In this document: piece by piece, positions 1 through 14,100 of the stretch
Layout of the letters: each line of letters starts with the position of its first letter
How positions within the stretch are numbered: the first letter of the stretch is position 1
Source: Alentia gelatinosa
Lineage: Eukaryota > Annelida > Polychaeta > Phyllodocida > Polynoidae
NCBI GenBank assembly: GCA_950022655.1
Contig: OX465580.1
Coordinates: 122,929,016 to 122,993,015, forward strand
Reading direction: 5' to 3'
Length of the DNA stretch: 64,000 nucleotides
The notes under the pieces: model-generated
What the model was told of the DNA's origin: nothing
Databases searched by the model: none
The model's input: only the letters and a program-made list of their open reading frames with translations
Program-made: the position numbers and the translations under genes

Positions 1-58
1 TAGCATTCCTCGGCGGGATCGACCTCTGTTTCGGCCGCTACGACACCCAGCAGCACAG
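1..58 (+). CDS. PLD1: PLD exon P1, end of HKD motif 1 (cut by window start)
   Basis: Reading from base 3 gives [18 protein letters not shown] followed by AG, matching the residues just after the first HKD catalytic signature. The donor is CACAG|GTGAGC at 59. It leaves two bases (AG) of an Arg codon, so the next exon must start with one base. The catalytic residues are upstream, outside the window. Confidence 0.92.
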
Positions 59-3000
59 GTGAGCGCCCAGCCCCACCCTCTACTCGCCACTTCTAGCACT
101 AACAACCTGTACAACGTCCCTGAGTATAGTCGTGTTTTCCTGTAGAAGTATGTGTATTGTATAAACGGTGGTTTTGTTACTCAGTCAGTTAAGGTACAGC
201 AGACTCTGTCAATGATAGACTCTAATTACATTGAGGAATGTTGAAGCTTTAGTTCTTACTCGCCGTAGGGACTACTTTCTCGTATCCCAGGCTATCAGGG
301 AGAGTGTACCGCGTAGTAATCAGTCCCGCGCGAATACCCGGAGTAAATTACCTATTCAGAAGGATTTTGAATTATGACATATGATTGATATGTGATTTGT
401 AGGGTCTCGGGAATATGTTTTCTAAATGGAATAAGTGCCTAACGGAGCTTATCTTTTGATGAGAAACAACGATTGTTTGTTGGTAGCAAAAATAATGTAA
501 TTTGCACGTACCATTCGGCCTTATTATGTTAGTTATGTTAGAGTATTTGCAATATTCTAGATATCGGTAATGTTATGGTCTATTTTTGTCAGAGTCAGTT
601 GTATCAGTGAAGTATTACTTTGTTTTGACTACTTACCTCCAGTAACAGCACATCAGCATTATGCGGGTGTAAACTATACTATTGCTAATCTGATTGTACA
701 CTACAGTATATTTGATACATATGCATCCGTTTCCTCTCTCGGAAATCTTGTAGATAGAGACTGGTGGGACATAATACGACCACGCTTTGAAATGATAAAA
801 CTGAATAATAACTTTTTGTTGAATTCTAACATTAATTCTTTATTGAATATGTTTGAATTTTATGTTTGCAAAACTTCCTTGCTTTGATTTATTCACACTA
901 ATCTCTGAGTTCTGTAGATCACATTAAGGAGGTGACTGTCAGTGCAAGGGCCCTAATCATGCTTATTTGTCGCCTCTTAGAAGCTGTTACCCATATCCTG
1001 CCATTCACATACATGCAATCGGTCTTTTCTTCCCTTTGTTTAGTAATGCTTAGTAACTTCTGCCTCTGCCAGCGAAGGACTTAACCTTGTTCGGTTTTTA
1101 GATCCAGAAGAAGAAAATATGATAGGAGAAAGGTTGACCTTCTAACTCTGAAGTGAACCACTGTCCTATGATTTGTGCGATAGAAGTATCATGACTGCAT
1201 TCTCTTCGCATCAGAGGGAGTTGCGGGCATCATGAATGATTACATAAAGGGGACAATGGTAGAATTGATGAAATTTACTACATTTAACCATAGAAGATAA
1301 TAATCGCGTATGTAGATGCGTGGTCTCTATTAATGGTAGATCTAATACAGGGAATGTTTCCTATATTTTAAGATGGTCCTAGGGCAGGCCTCGTTTAATA
1401 AGGGTCCATATCGTCCAACCAAGATGTATTTAGGATATGAGAGCCAGAATCTGACTAGGTTTTATTTAAAGGCATATCGGACAATATGGCTTGAAAATTA
1501 AAACCCAAGTAATTTTTCTGAAAATTGAATACAATGATCTCGAAGTACTATAGAGCAAATTTCCAACTTCAAAATCAGGGGTCATCGTGCTAGATTTTGA
1601 TTTATAGAGCAATATTATGATCATTTTATATTAGAATATATAGAAATTCTAAAAAGTTGTTTTTCATATAGTAAAACCCATGTCACTTTCCTCAAACTTT
1701 CTCAGAATATAGTATATGTATAGTACTACCTATCTAGCTTTTAAAAATTATAGTTCACCGTCCTTGTTTTTGAAAGAATTGAAGAAAACAATATTTTCCA
1801 GTACATTTCCTATATAAATCAAGCAAATTTTAATTGTCCTATTTTACCATTTAAAATTGGATAAACTGGACAAAACATTAAATCAACTCATTTAGAATTA
1901 GAACGAATCAAAAGGAACCAATTTTGACTGTTAATTGAAAATATCTAAAAATCACCAGGTGGCGCCACCGTGAATTGTAGGATTTGCCTTTAATAAAAGC
2001 TAAGGCACCTCGTTGGTGGGCTAGCCTATCGTCCTGCCTAATCATCGTTCGTAGAATGTGACGTACTATTTTAACACTCTGGCCTTACAACGCCCCTCAA
2101 CGTCCCTCAGAATTGTACCTGCACTGAACCTGCGCCAATCGTACAGGACAGGAGAGGTGCATGCTCCCAATGCAGATGGAGCATTTTGGGTGGTTTCGAG
2201 GTCAAGTTCCATAATAATTCATTTCCAATACATGTGTTAATAAATATTGAAGGACACTTCACGAGGCTTCCCTGCTGGGTTAGCCTAATTAAAGGCTTTA
2301 TTCCATTGCGCCGATTTCACTCCCGATGTGGTCCAGATGTACTCCAGTTTCAGCCCTGGCACCATAACTGGCCTCTGTCTGGTGTCTGTCTGGAGGCCAT
2401 CGGCGCAATGGAACAGGGTATTTGGGCGTCAGCACCAAGACTGGAGTACATCTGGACCACATCGGGAGTGACATCGGCGCAATGGAATCAGGCCTTTAGT
2501 CAGTAGTTTCGATTAGGAAATCCTATATGGGACGGGGCAGAAAAAGATACAGCAAAAAAGACTATCAGGAAATCTCATCTAGCATAACCAAGGCTTGATA
2601 TTTTTTATCATAGGGTGTGACATTTAGTATGATCAATCTGATGGTCATCGGTAGAGAAAAACTTATTAGTTCACTGTGATAAAAATCATTTTCGAAGATG
2701 TTGGCGTGATTCTTTTCGGTGTAGGGATAAAACCCCAACATCTCCGAAAATATTTTTATTAGGTATAGCCTATACTCTTGCTTATTATGTCCATCCTTGC
2801 TTCCCGAAGTTACACCTTGCAATGGCAACCTCGTAGCGAAACCCTCAGAATCAATTTAATATCTGGAAACCCCTACATTTTCTTTGTCTTTTCTTTAAGA
2901 TGTTCCATTATCCAATTCACTTCACACTTTACAAAAGCAATATGCACTAAGAATTCATTGAATTGATCACAGGTACACCCTTTCATTGTTTGCGATGATA

Positions 3001-6000
3001 TTTTGCTTACCTTTGCTTAACAACATTTTGTCCCACCCTTTTTAGAAAAATAATGACGGTTTGCTGAATATTCAACTCAAACACGGAGAAATGCCTAATG
3101 CTGTCTGCATACTAAGTATTCCTCTAAAACCCTATGACTTTCCTGTCCCTAATGCATTGTGCGTATTATATCCTAGCAGGCCTACCTAGATTTCTCTTCA
3201 CCTATTAGTGGTAGTGTGGAGTGAATAATGAGTCTTTACCCTTCTTCCTCTTTCTCACACACAGATTGGTTGATATGGGCTCAGTGAAAGCCCAACAGTT
3301 CGTGGGATACCCTCATGTCGGCGCTCTACAGCATCATTTGTTGTCCATGTAATCTGTCCTTATATGTCGATAAGTTCAACCTTTATTTTTCATAACACAC
3401 TCGTAGACTGAAACGTGCACTAGAAACCTTAAGTTCCCATATTTGTATCCACTTACTAATTTCATTAAAGTAAGTTGTCCACAGGACGTTTCCGTTTATT
3501 CTTCCCTTATAGTAAGAGTTTATTTGTCTTCGTTTTACAGCAGAATTGATAATGATAATTTACATTAGACCACGATTTGCTTTCCCTTTTGGTCAATATC
3601 CTCTGTTGGTTGGTAGGTTGACTGACTTGGGTTCGATCCTCGCCTCGCCCGATCTGGAACTCCCGAACATCGCCGAGGAGCCGGTTACACCGAGTACAGC
3701 CTCGTCACAGTTCGCAGCGTCCGGAGCCCAGACACCGGTCTACGACCGCTCCGTCAGCTCCCACTCCTGGCCCGAGACGGAGGCCGACCGGGCCAAGCTC
3801 GGGCTCCGTCGCAACGAAGGTTCCGACGAGCCCGATGGCCACCTCACCGAAAAACATCAACGACTTCAGAAACGACTCACAGCTATCAGTGAGGTTTCTA
3901 TACAGAATGTGATGCCGGAGATTGCCGTGGAAGGCGTGGAGAGAGGCGAGACTGACACTGACCGAGCTCTGAGTGGTGACTCTCACAAATCTCAGGAGTC
4001 GTCAGAGGGCCATGAGGGTAGTGCCGTGGAAAACACTGCCGTGAGTACCACACGAAGTCCCCCAGATGAAGGAGATTTTCAGGCCACTTCCCCAATTCCA
4101 TCGGATGCCTGTCCGAACGTAGATGATGGGCGGCATAGTAAAACTACAGCACCCGACACTAATCTCTCAAGTGCAGACGAAAAAGACCCCGAGCTGAGAG
4201 ACTCTAGCATTCCGGGTCTGCACAATGTTGGCGTTCACGCAGACGATAAACTCACCAGGCAGGTTTCCACGGTGAGCGGGCATGTCAACCACGCGGCCGT
4301 CTTCACGCCGACGCGCGAACCCAAGACGCGCTCCCGAGCAGACGACATTGATCTAGTAGTACCTCAGGTTGAACACCAGGTGTCAGCATCGCCCAAAAAG
4401 ACGCTGGGGACAACTGGCGGGACGAACAATAACATTGAGGTGGCCGAGGGCAAGGGTGAGAGACCGACTGAAGCGACGCAGACTAGTGGCTGGAAGAAAC
4501 TCAGGGCTATCAAAGTAAGTGTTGTGATTTGAATTTGCCTGTATTTTATTTTGAAGAAATCAGGGACTCTTGGTTTCAGTTAAATTGGATTGTATTTGAT
4601 ACGGAGATTCGTTCTAGTTTAAGTGATTGTTTTAATTATTATTTCTTTTTAGAGTGCAGTCCAGTCATAGCCAGTCTTAAATCTGGTCTAAGTGATTCTG
4701 GATTAGTTTGTTCCTCACCCAGAGACCTTTCTCAGTGTAAGGTGGATGATGTCTGAAACTGAGATATAGAATTGTGAGATAGTCTCAAATGTAACGGAAG
4801 TATATGCACATCTTTAGGGACTGAATCTAGTCTGTATAGTTCTTGTAACTGACAAATCGTTGTCCATTTAAAAAAAAACTGTGATCGTAAGTAGAATCAC
4901 CTTCATCATTCAAAAGGCGATGCACTAGTTGTAGACCGTTTCTTTTTATTTTTTATTTATTTTTTTTTTATTTAGAAAACAACAACATACACTGTCGTCC
5001 AAGGACGTTCTTCCCATCGATGGCATACAAAAAATAAGGACAAGACACACTTTCATGCCACGAACAAACATAAACATGCAATTACATAAACATACAAGTT
5101 GATGTAAAAACTGGTTTTTATTTTGAGTGCAGATTGTAGCGTTTCAGTGCGAATATTAGTTCACATTAAGTTAACGCAGTATGTGAGGAGAAGGGTGCTC
5201 TGTTGCTTTCAGGTTTGCCTGTAGTAGGGTAGATCAGACAGTTAGGTTCTTAGACAGATAAGATAGAGATTTTTAACTAAAAATGTAGCACAAAACCAAC
5301 AAAAAATGGAGCGTGTCGTAAGACCACAGGATTATAAATGTATGAGCTTTGTCAGAAGGAAAAAACCTAAACCAGTATGGCAAATGTGAATGGATACGAT
5401 TGTATGGAATCAGAGAATGGAATTCAATAGACAAAAAAACAAAAACAAAATCTGTACTCGAAACATGACAATAGAGAACGAATCTGATAATAACTGTAGT
5501 GGTTTTTTTCTGATATTTGTGTTACTACCAGTATTTACAGCGTTGGCAGAAGGGCGATGACTCGGACTCGGACGACACAGAGAACTATGAGAAGAGGATA
5601 AAGAAGAGGGGGAAGCGGCCGCCGAACCTGCAGCTACAGCGACAGGGCCGGGTGGACGACGAGGGGCTGGACATGCTCAACATCCCTCCAGGTGCCATCA
5701 AACCCACCACACCCAAACCCAGGAAGAAGATCGTAAGTCGACCACAGTGTTAGCTTGTAGGGGGCCATACATAAAGTATGAACGCATAGGTTTTGGAACC
5801 CCTTCCCCCACTCCCAGTCTTGTACACAATAGAACAGGAAAGGAGCATACGAAAAAATTCCAAATCCCCCACACCCCACCCTTAGTCCGTACACGTACTT
5901 TATAGATCTCCTCAAATTAGAGATTACAGCTTTTTTCATTGTTATTATTATTACACTGAATAGATACCAGATATTCTGTCACGAGGCAGGTTTTGTGTGT

Positions 6001-9000
6001 CTTCGTATACCACTGATATACATAAGATGTCTTCAACGATTCTAGTCAGCAGCTTCCCATATTCCCATGGAAATCCAATTTTCAATTATCGGTACATGTA
6101 CAGTAAAACCCCGCGTAAGCGGTCACCCTCCGTTCCGGGCCAAACTGTCCGCTTACGCGGGATGTCCGCTTACGTGGGGTTTTCAAGTTTCTCCCGGACC
6201 AATATTGAAGTGTTATATACCGATATGTAGGGGTACAGAGGGACTGGTAAATCTGAAATCGATTTTTCAATATATTAATTGGATCTGAAGTTATTCAAGT
6301 TTGAATTATAAATGTATTTTCTATTGATATACTAAAACACTCATAAAAAACACAGATTAATCCATTTTTGGTAGGGTGCCCGTCTGAGGTGACCGCTTAC
6401 ACGGGGTTTTAGGCCTTTTCGTACCGAAATAACTCCGCTTACGCGGGGTTAAAGTAAACATCTAATAGAGGGGAAAATTTCCGTTCCGAGCAAAAGTGGC
6501 CGCTTACACGGGGTGTTCGCTTACGCGGGCTGTCCGTTAGGCGGGGTTCTACTGTATATACAATTCCATTTCCTTGTGTAAAACAACGATACTGTTAATT
6601 GACCCTGATGTATGCCATTAACACGTGGATTGAATCTCTCCACAGACCCTCAGCCACATGCTGTGACCAACACTGACATGTTTTCCATGTTTACCATGTT
6701 TACTCGGTCTCCATGAGGCAGTAAATTACACGTGAAAAATATTTCCATTTTTTTCTAACCCTGATTGATATCTCTGTGTGTAATGAGCGAGCATTTGGTT
6801 GTCCTGAGAGTAGTGATTTACCTAAAAGACTTTTTGCAGAGTCAAAATAATGATGCAAGAAATATAATATTCCAAAATCGAGGAGACGGGGTAGGATAAA
6901 ATTAAAACCTGATTAGTTTTAATCTTGGCCACCGCATGCCCCTCCTGGAGTTTTGTCTCCGGACTTCACTCGGCTTCGCCTCATGAAGTTTCTATGCCAA
7001 ACTCCAGTCGTGGTATACGGTGGCCGAGATTAACCCTTTCAGGACGGCTGCCTGCGGCCGAGGTACCCCCTTAAGGACGGGTGCTTGTGGCACTTTATAC
7101 CGCTAGGGGACGAGCACTGAGTGTCAAAACCCATAATTTGAGTGTTTAATTATGTGATACGACATCTAATCTTAAATATTTCATTTTTTCTGAATATAAA
7201 TACTATTTGTGGTGTCAGACCTACATTCTGTGAAAATTTCACTAATATTGCTCCATTATTAGCAGGTGGACGGGTGGTCTTTAGGTTATGGCTATAGCCT
7301 ACTGTAGTACAACTGCTTGTAGAGTCACTAAGTGACCTAACCACATTTTTGCATTTTATAGCTAACTAAGTACAGATAGGAATATCATTTCTGTTTTGGA
7401 CAGAAGGTTTTATGGTGGTACAATGGCTTATAGTTTTGATATTTGTATTTTGGTATGGATTTTTAAAAAATAGTGAAGTCAGTTGGGTTTTTTTTTGGAG
7501 GGGGGGGGACTTCTGTAGTCACAGGTCCATTTTTAAGAACTCCTTTATGCACATATTTCTACCCCTTAAACTGGTTTAATCATAATATAATATGCCTCAT
7601 ATGAAAGACAATAAAAAACAGTAGGTGCTAGGAAGAGGAATTTTCTAGGTGGATTCTATATTTACTGAGATATTCAAGTATTTGTTAAAAGTGGGGGGGA
7701 TTTTCAGTGAAATTGGCATACTCAAACACATGTTTACTCAATACACCCTAGAAAGTGTCATTATTAAGGTGAAATGTATATTTGTTGTGCTATTCATGTA
7801 TTTTTGCCTTCCCCCCTCTCATAGTGGGAGGGGGGAGGCAGAAGGTGTATGAGAAGATATTTTATTCATCATATTTACACACAAACAGAAGTCAAAATGG
7901 TTCACAACTTTGTTTTAGGAATCAGTCAAGACCCAGTCAAATGATATTGTTTTGTAAAATCATTTGAAATGTCATTTACCACCAGATATTGGCTTGACCT
8001 ACTTTATTACTGTATATAGGAACAAAGTTTTTGTTGGACCACATGGGCAGGCAGCATGCAGACAGGTCTGTGTGCACTCATCCATGAGGCAAATTGCCAA
8101 CTGAATCCCCTACAGGTAGCTAAATATATGTGTGCACTGATCCATGAACTACTGTGTTCACAGAGGAATAGGCCTTTAAATAGCCAATCAATGCAGGTTC
8201 TTCCCTATTCATGGATTCCCTCCCTCCCTCCCTCCCTCCCTCCCTCCCTCCCTCCCTCCCTCCCTCCATCCATCCATCCATCCATCCATCCATCCATCCA
8301 TCCATCCATCCATCCATCCATCCCTTCATTAGAATTAAGATATCAAAATATTTTCAATCAACAATTTTAAACATGTGTGATGCTACTTGTAGTGAGTCTT
8401 AAATGCGTCCACCTGCTTGTTTGGCCTTTTAAAGGCCAATGATTCTATTTGAAAATGCACACTTAGCTCTTGTTTCCTTGTTAAAAACGATTTTGTATAT
8501 TTTTGAGAAATGATGTCTCAATGCATCATTCGCCCTGGGCCGGATGATGCCTCAAGGCATCATTCGCTCTTAAAGGGTTAAAACTCATCCCTAATGCCCT
8601 AATGGTGGGCGATTTGTATCTTTATCTTTTTCTTCACTTCAATAAAAAAAAGGTTGTGGTAAAGCAAACATCATTGCTGCAAGTAAGCTCATTCCTATAG
8701 GATTCTATATATCCTGGCCCCCTATGATGGTGGTACACATGGTCATTATGCCATTTTTCAGGCCCAGAAAGCGCACAACATGAAGGTAGACATCAAAGAA
8801 CGGTTTCGGAAAAAGCAGAGCAAGTCGGTTGACGTGGCCGGAGACACGGAGTTTGACTACAGGTAAGTGTCTATCATATAGACCCGTGCACATACTTTAC
8901 ATGGTTACCTTTTGTTACTTCCCAATGCTGTATATATTGTGTAAGGCACCGTTGGCCGTACGTTGTTGTCAAATTTCAGTTCACAAAACGGTTTCCAGTT

Positions 9001-11166
9001 CAAAGCACAACTGCCCACTCAGCCTGATCGGAAATAAAAAGCTGCCTCCATTTAAAAACTACACCATTTACCTCTTTTCATTATTTATAAGTGTTCAAGC
9101 ATCCCCGTCCTGGTGATGCACGTAATTATATAGAACGTCCTGACCATGCTGTACAAGCTACAAAACGAGATGCTAATTTACGGTTATTACAGAACGAGGC
9201 ATTTATGCCGAGTTCCGTACAAATCGTAAATTATCATCGAGTTTTGTAGCTTGTACAAGCGTGGTTGGAAGTTATATATTTAGTATATACCCGAAATTTA
9301 AAAATAATAATTTCAATTTGCTTAGAAACCAAAATTTTAATAAACGTGTGTGGGAAGGTAGTCCGTATTTTGGTGTACGGATCACTGGTCCGTACAGTAT
9401 TTTTACGTCATATGCCGAAACGGTGCGTAATTACAGTATATACGGCATGGGTATATAGTAAAGATTGGAATAATATCTATATTGTAGAGAAATAGATTCA
9501 TTCGACAACAAAACAAATTGCTTATGTTGTCCACGTCAGTGGCTAAGAGAACAAGGCTGAGACTAGAAACCAGAATTCCTCTTTTGTTAATTTGTTTTAT
9601 TTTAACTTGTCTCACTATAGTCACATCAGAGGTCAAGAAAGGTCAGTGATATGCACAACATGTCTGTGTGTGAGAACTCCTTCCCACTGTCCACACTAAT
9701 CACACTGTCTTCTATTTGTCCGCCTTCCTCAGTCTTACTCTGGATACTCCACCCATATTCCTAATTTTCACAGTCATTGACATCTCTTTTAAAAAGTATC
9801 ACCTGTGTGATAAATTTGTTGTTGTACCTTACAACGAACTGACGATCATTATTTATTCTATGTTCGGCTATCACCAACCAATTTATTTTTTTAATGGGCT
9901 TTTGTGTAATTAGTTCATTCTATCAGGTTATCAGGTAGCACCACTCACATACCTCACCGCGAGGTGGAGGGAATGAAATCATCTTCCCAGCCACTCAAGG
10001 TTGAAGGACACAAAAGATAATATCCAGTGCTGTTTTATTTTTCATTAAATCAGAATATACCATTTGAGTAAATTTATAGTCAGATTAGATATTTTTTCTT
10101 GGCAAGATGTGACACTGAGTTCATCTCACTCATGGTAATTCTCAAGTTATTTCATAAAGTGTATTTGACACCTACATATTAATGGCTGAAATCTATAAAA
10201 TGTATTATATGCGTATCATATGATGCACTTTGTCTGATATATGCGACGTGCATCATATTTACAAAATGTAATTATGTTTCACTTCATCAAAGTCTCGTTA
10301 AACACCCATTTGAATAAATGCATGCAGATTCAAAATTTAACTCGTTCTAAACTACTTGATGCGTGGTTGTTGGTCATTAGACCTAATATTAAACTAATTG
10401 TAGTTCCCCCAATAGAGTGCTCCATTACCAATATATTTGACCTTAGGATAGGGGACAAATAATTGGACGAAATAGATAATCTAAATCTAATCCCAAACTG
10501 TAGAGTATTTACATATATACATATGTACATAAAGATCAATTAAGAATCCGAAAGAATATATAGGGACATAGTTAGTGTGACTGAATGAAATTTGTTCAGA
10601 GATATTTTGGTGAGAAATACTCGCCGAGTTCGTACTGAATACAGGGTAATGAATTATCAGTTTTTAAAAATAGTTTTTTATGTATTGTGGAGATAAACCT
10701 AATAATGTGTCCTATCTACAAGTTATCTGTATCTATGTTGGACAGATAATTGCCTTTCATTCTATCATTGAATTTACAGTTGTATACTGTATTAGATATA
10801 AGGATTTTAATAATAAAGTAGGTTTTTTAATCTACTTGCATATGCACTGTATCATATTTGTATGAGGCTGTATTGAGGATTCTTTCACATATGTATCATC
10901 TATGCTCTGTATTGCTGTCCAGAGTTTGGCATGTATTTTGAAGAGTTTATTGTATGTGCATCGACGACTTGGTTTATGGTAGTGTCCCCAAGTTCTGATA
11001 TTTACATGTCTTCTTGCATTCTTGTTGCTTTACAGAAAGTAAGTACAATTGTGTATTGATAGCTGCCTACTCTACTATGCACATTTGTTATGTTCCACGT
11101 GGTTTTATTAGATTGGTGTTTACTCATGTACTTTCTTGTTAAAAAACTGGGACCATAAAGCTACCA

Positions 11167-11199
<33 letters not shown>

Positions 11200-14100
11200 G
11201 AATTTCTTTATTTGATCATAGAATCATTTTTGGCAAAGATAAATTCTGCTTTACGAGATAATACATGTATGATCTTTAGGATTAACAAAGAGGGAATCAC
11301 TGAGGGAAAAGAGTTCTCCCTGCAATTATTTTCATTTTCAGTGTGAAGGGTGTATTCATTCTACACACTAAGATGTTTCTTGGTACTTTAAAGTCACCAG
11401 TTTATTAACATGATTGATCTCTTATGGAAAATACAGTCTTCCCGTAGAGCTGCGCCCAAATGGAAATGAATGCACGGAATGATGAAAATACATGCAGCCT
11501 AAATGTAGTATGTGTGAATAGTTAACGCCACGTGACTTGCTTAAACTTTCCTCTGTTTAACATATATAATTACTCTCTACTAATTATTTAGGTACTTGGT
11601 CATATATCCAGCAAAATGGATGTTTCATATACTCTGCTCGATTAGGGACAATTTGCTAGGAGTGAATACGTTGAAGAGATTATTGTATGAAAGGGCTGAC
11701 GCTTAGCTAATCTCATCTTTATTTGAATTATTAAATTTTGCATCATAGATTAAAGTACCGCATACGTTACTTAGTGAGTCAACTGAATATTCCTGTTATT
11801 TGGATTAGACTTAAGTGATTTATAGATTTAAAAAGAATTAAATGATTTATAGTTGCAAGTTCAACTCTTTGAAGAACTCTATTCTATAAATCAATATGAA
11901 GAAAGCAATAAAAAAATAAAGTACCTTTAAATTCGTCCCAATAGTACTTTCATAGAAAATGTAATACTTATATCTAGATGTAATATATTGTTAAATACAC
12001 CATTCCCTGTGTATTTTTGTATGCCACTGCATGATTTGGAGATAATGACGATTTATGCACCATAGGTGACAATTTGACATTCAAAACTTAGTAATTAGCA
12101 GAACATATAGGATGAGCATGTAATCATCTACATAAACACTTTATGTTTAAAGTTTATGGTAGTAATGTCTATAGCCACTCAAATAGTTAATGGTGGTGCA
12201 TGTTGCGTTATGGATTAATATGTAAGATTAGAATGTAGATGTTTTAGACTGGGAACACACATAGAATGAGCATGTTAATAATTACTACTTATTTTGATAA
12301 TATAGATTTCAATTGCTGAGGAAGGAAATATTTAGGTCATGCTTGTATTCGCGATATCTTTATTATCCATCGATTACGAAGTACCCATTGAAAATGTATG
12401 GGGCCACAGCAAACCACGACCCGTCTTTTTTCTGTCAGAACCCACAACCAATGATTACTGGTTTCAAAGCCATTGATCACGGGAAAATACACTCCAAAGT
12501 GATTTGCAGTCCCTTTGTGCAAGGATAGCAAAAAGCATTCCCTACGCATAGACCTAATAGACGATGGATAATGAATACAACAAACGATTTTGTCCTGGAC
12601 AGGCGACTCGTTAGCGTCAACCTATGGTGGTTTACGGTCGTCTGTCCACATAACCTTTTATTATCATTATTTCAGGGTTCGTACAGAGCCTGGAAAAGCC
12701 TGGAATTATGCTTTTGGGTTTTCCAGGCCTGGAAAAGCCTGGAATTCTCACAGAGAGCCTTGAAAAACCCGGAAGAGCCTGGGAAATTTAGTTCTGCATA
12801 AAAACTTTTTTTTAGTCAATGAAATGCTGGTCATTATTAGCTTTCCTTAACTACATTACCTGACTGTCTATGAACATTTAGTGACTTGGATTAAAAAGTG
12901 CAAAAAATCCTACCATTTAATATTGATGTACCAATTTTGCCATGTATAGCAAATTGCTAATAATATTACATGATTTTGATTATTTGTTTCCATATTTAAA
13001 AGTAGGAAAAAAATGACTTTTGAAGATATCTATCATAAACCACTGAAATTCCACAGGTAGTAAGGAAGATGAAGCAGATTTAAACTAAATTTGGTGATGA
13101 ATCAGACATGGTTTTAAAAACAGTGACCAGATATGATATGCACCCTTCAGAAAACAAACGACTGTTTTCATTCACTAGCAAGATAGCATTGATTCACATT
13201 ATTATGTGCCTGGGAAAAGCCTGGAATTTTATTGGGCCATCTATGTACGAACCCTGTTATTTATTCATCATGTTGACTTTAGTGTATTTTAGTGTATACT
13301 CATGACGCATTGTGTTAGACATATTTCCCTCTAGTTACCTCTTGCTCAATTACTCACATTTAAAGCAGCTTATTGCAGAGACAGTGCATGTGCTTTTCTG
13401 CTCGTGCTTGAAGCTCTCTATCTGCTCCTGAAGGCTCTCTTTGCGTAATTGTAGTTGTGAAGTTAACTGTAATGACTCCTCCTCCCTCCAGCTTCTACAA
13501 GACCCTGGAGGATAACGGACACCCGGAAGGCATCCTGCAGGACATGGGTCTCGAGGGCTCAACCAAAATCTGGATCGGCAAGGATTATGTCAACTTCATC
13601 TCAAAGGATTTTGTAGAGCTGGACAAACCCTTCACAGGTTAGCCGAACTAAAATTACCAGATCTTTATTACTGATTTATTTTGGTTATAGCCACGTTTCA
13701 TCAGTGTTTGTTACTGAAGTCAATCTGGGAATCTCCTTGTAATAGTTTCTGTTGTCGATGGAAAGGAATTAGGCAAATAAAGAGGTTTATGGCCGAGGAG
13801 GTTACACTGCGAGCTTGTACTCTTTTTCAGAGATAGCAGTTTTCCTCTTTTCCAAGCCCCCCCCCCCCCCCCCCCCCACCACCAGCTCCATTCTATGGCC
13901 AATGACGATGTGTTTTCCATGTTTCTCAGTATGTCTGAGGCAGTAAATTCCAGATGAAAAATATTTCCCTTTTTCCTGACTCCAAGTGGCATCCCTGCTT
14001 TTATATACGTCGCCCTTTTCTAATATTCCATCTTTCGATATCTAAACGCAGTTCTTATTCACCACCCTCGTGGTGTAAACGAACCTTAAGAAAGTCTGAT

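Larger units (their letters stand above)
59..3616 (+). other. PLD intron P1-P2
   Basis: AT-rich non-coding sequence. It holds a TTAA-flanked MITE (1470-1989), a near-perfect foldback (2290-2498) and the possible alternative exon at 3265-3348. Nothing else was recognised; the ORF at 570-887 has no coding signature. Confidence 0.6.
8863..13491 (+). other. PLD intron P4-P5
   Basis: A 4.6-kb AT-rich intron. It contains a hairpin (9139-9268), a half-copy of the hairpin family seen at 43773 (about 10561-10640), an AT microsatellite near 11169 and a TIR element (12673-13256). No coding signature was seen. Confidence 0.6.

Noticed and set aside
3705..4101. Minus-strand ORFs over PLD exon P2
   Set aside because: Antisense shadows of a GC-rich coding exon; the plus-strand frame has splice signals and phase continuity.
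8056..8402. Pro-Ser / Ile-His and Gly-Trp-Met-Asp ORFs
   Set aside because: Translation of a TCCC/ATCC microsatellite in several frames.
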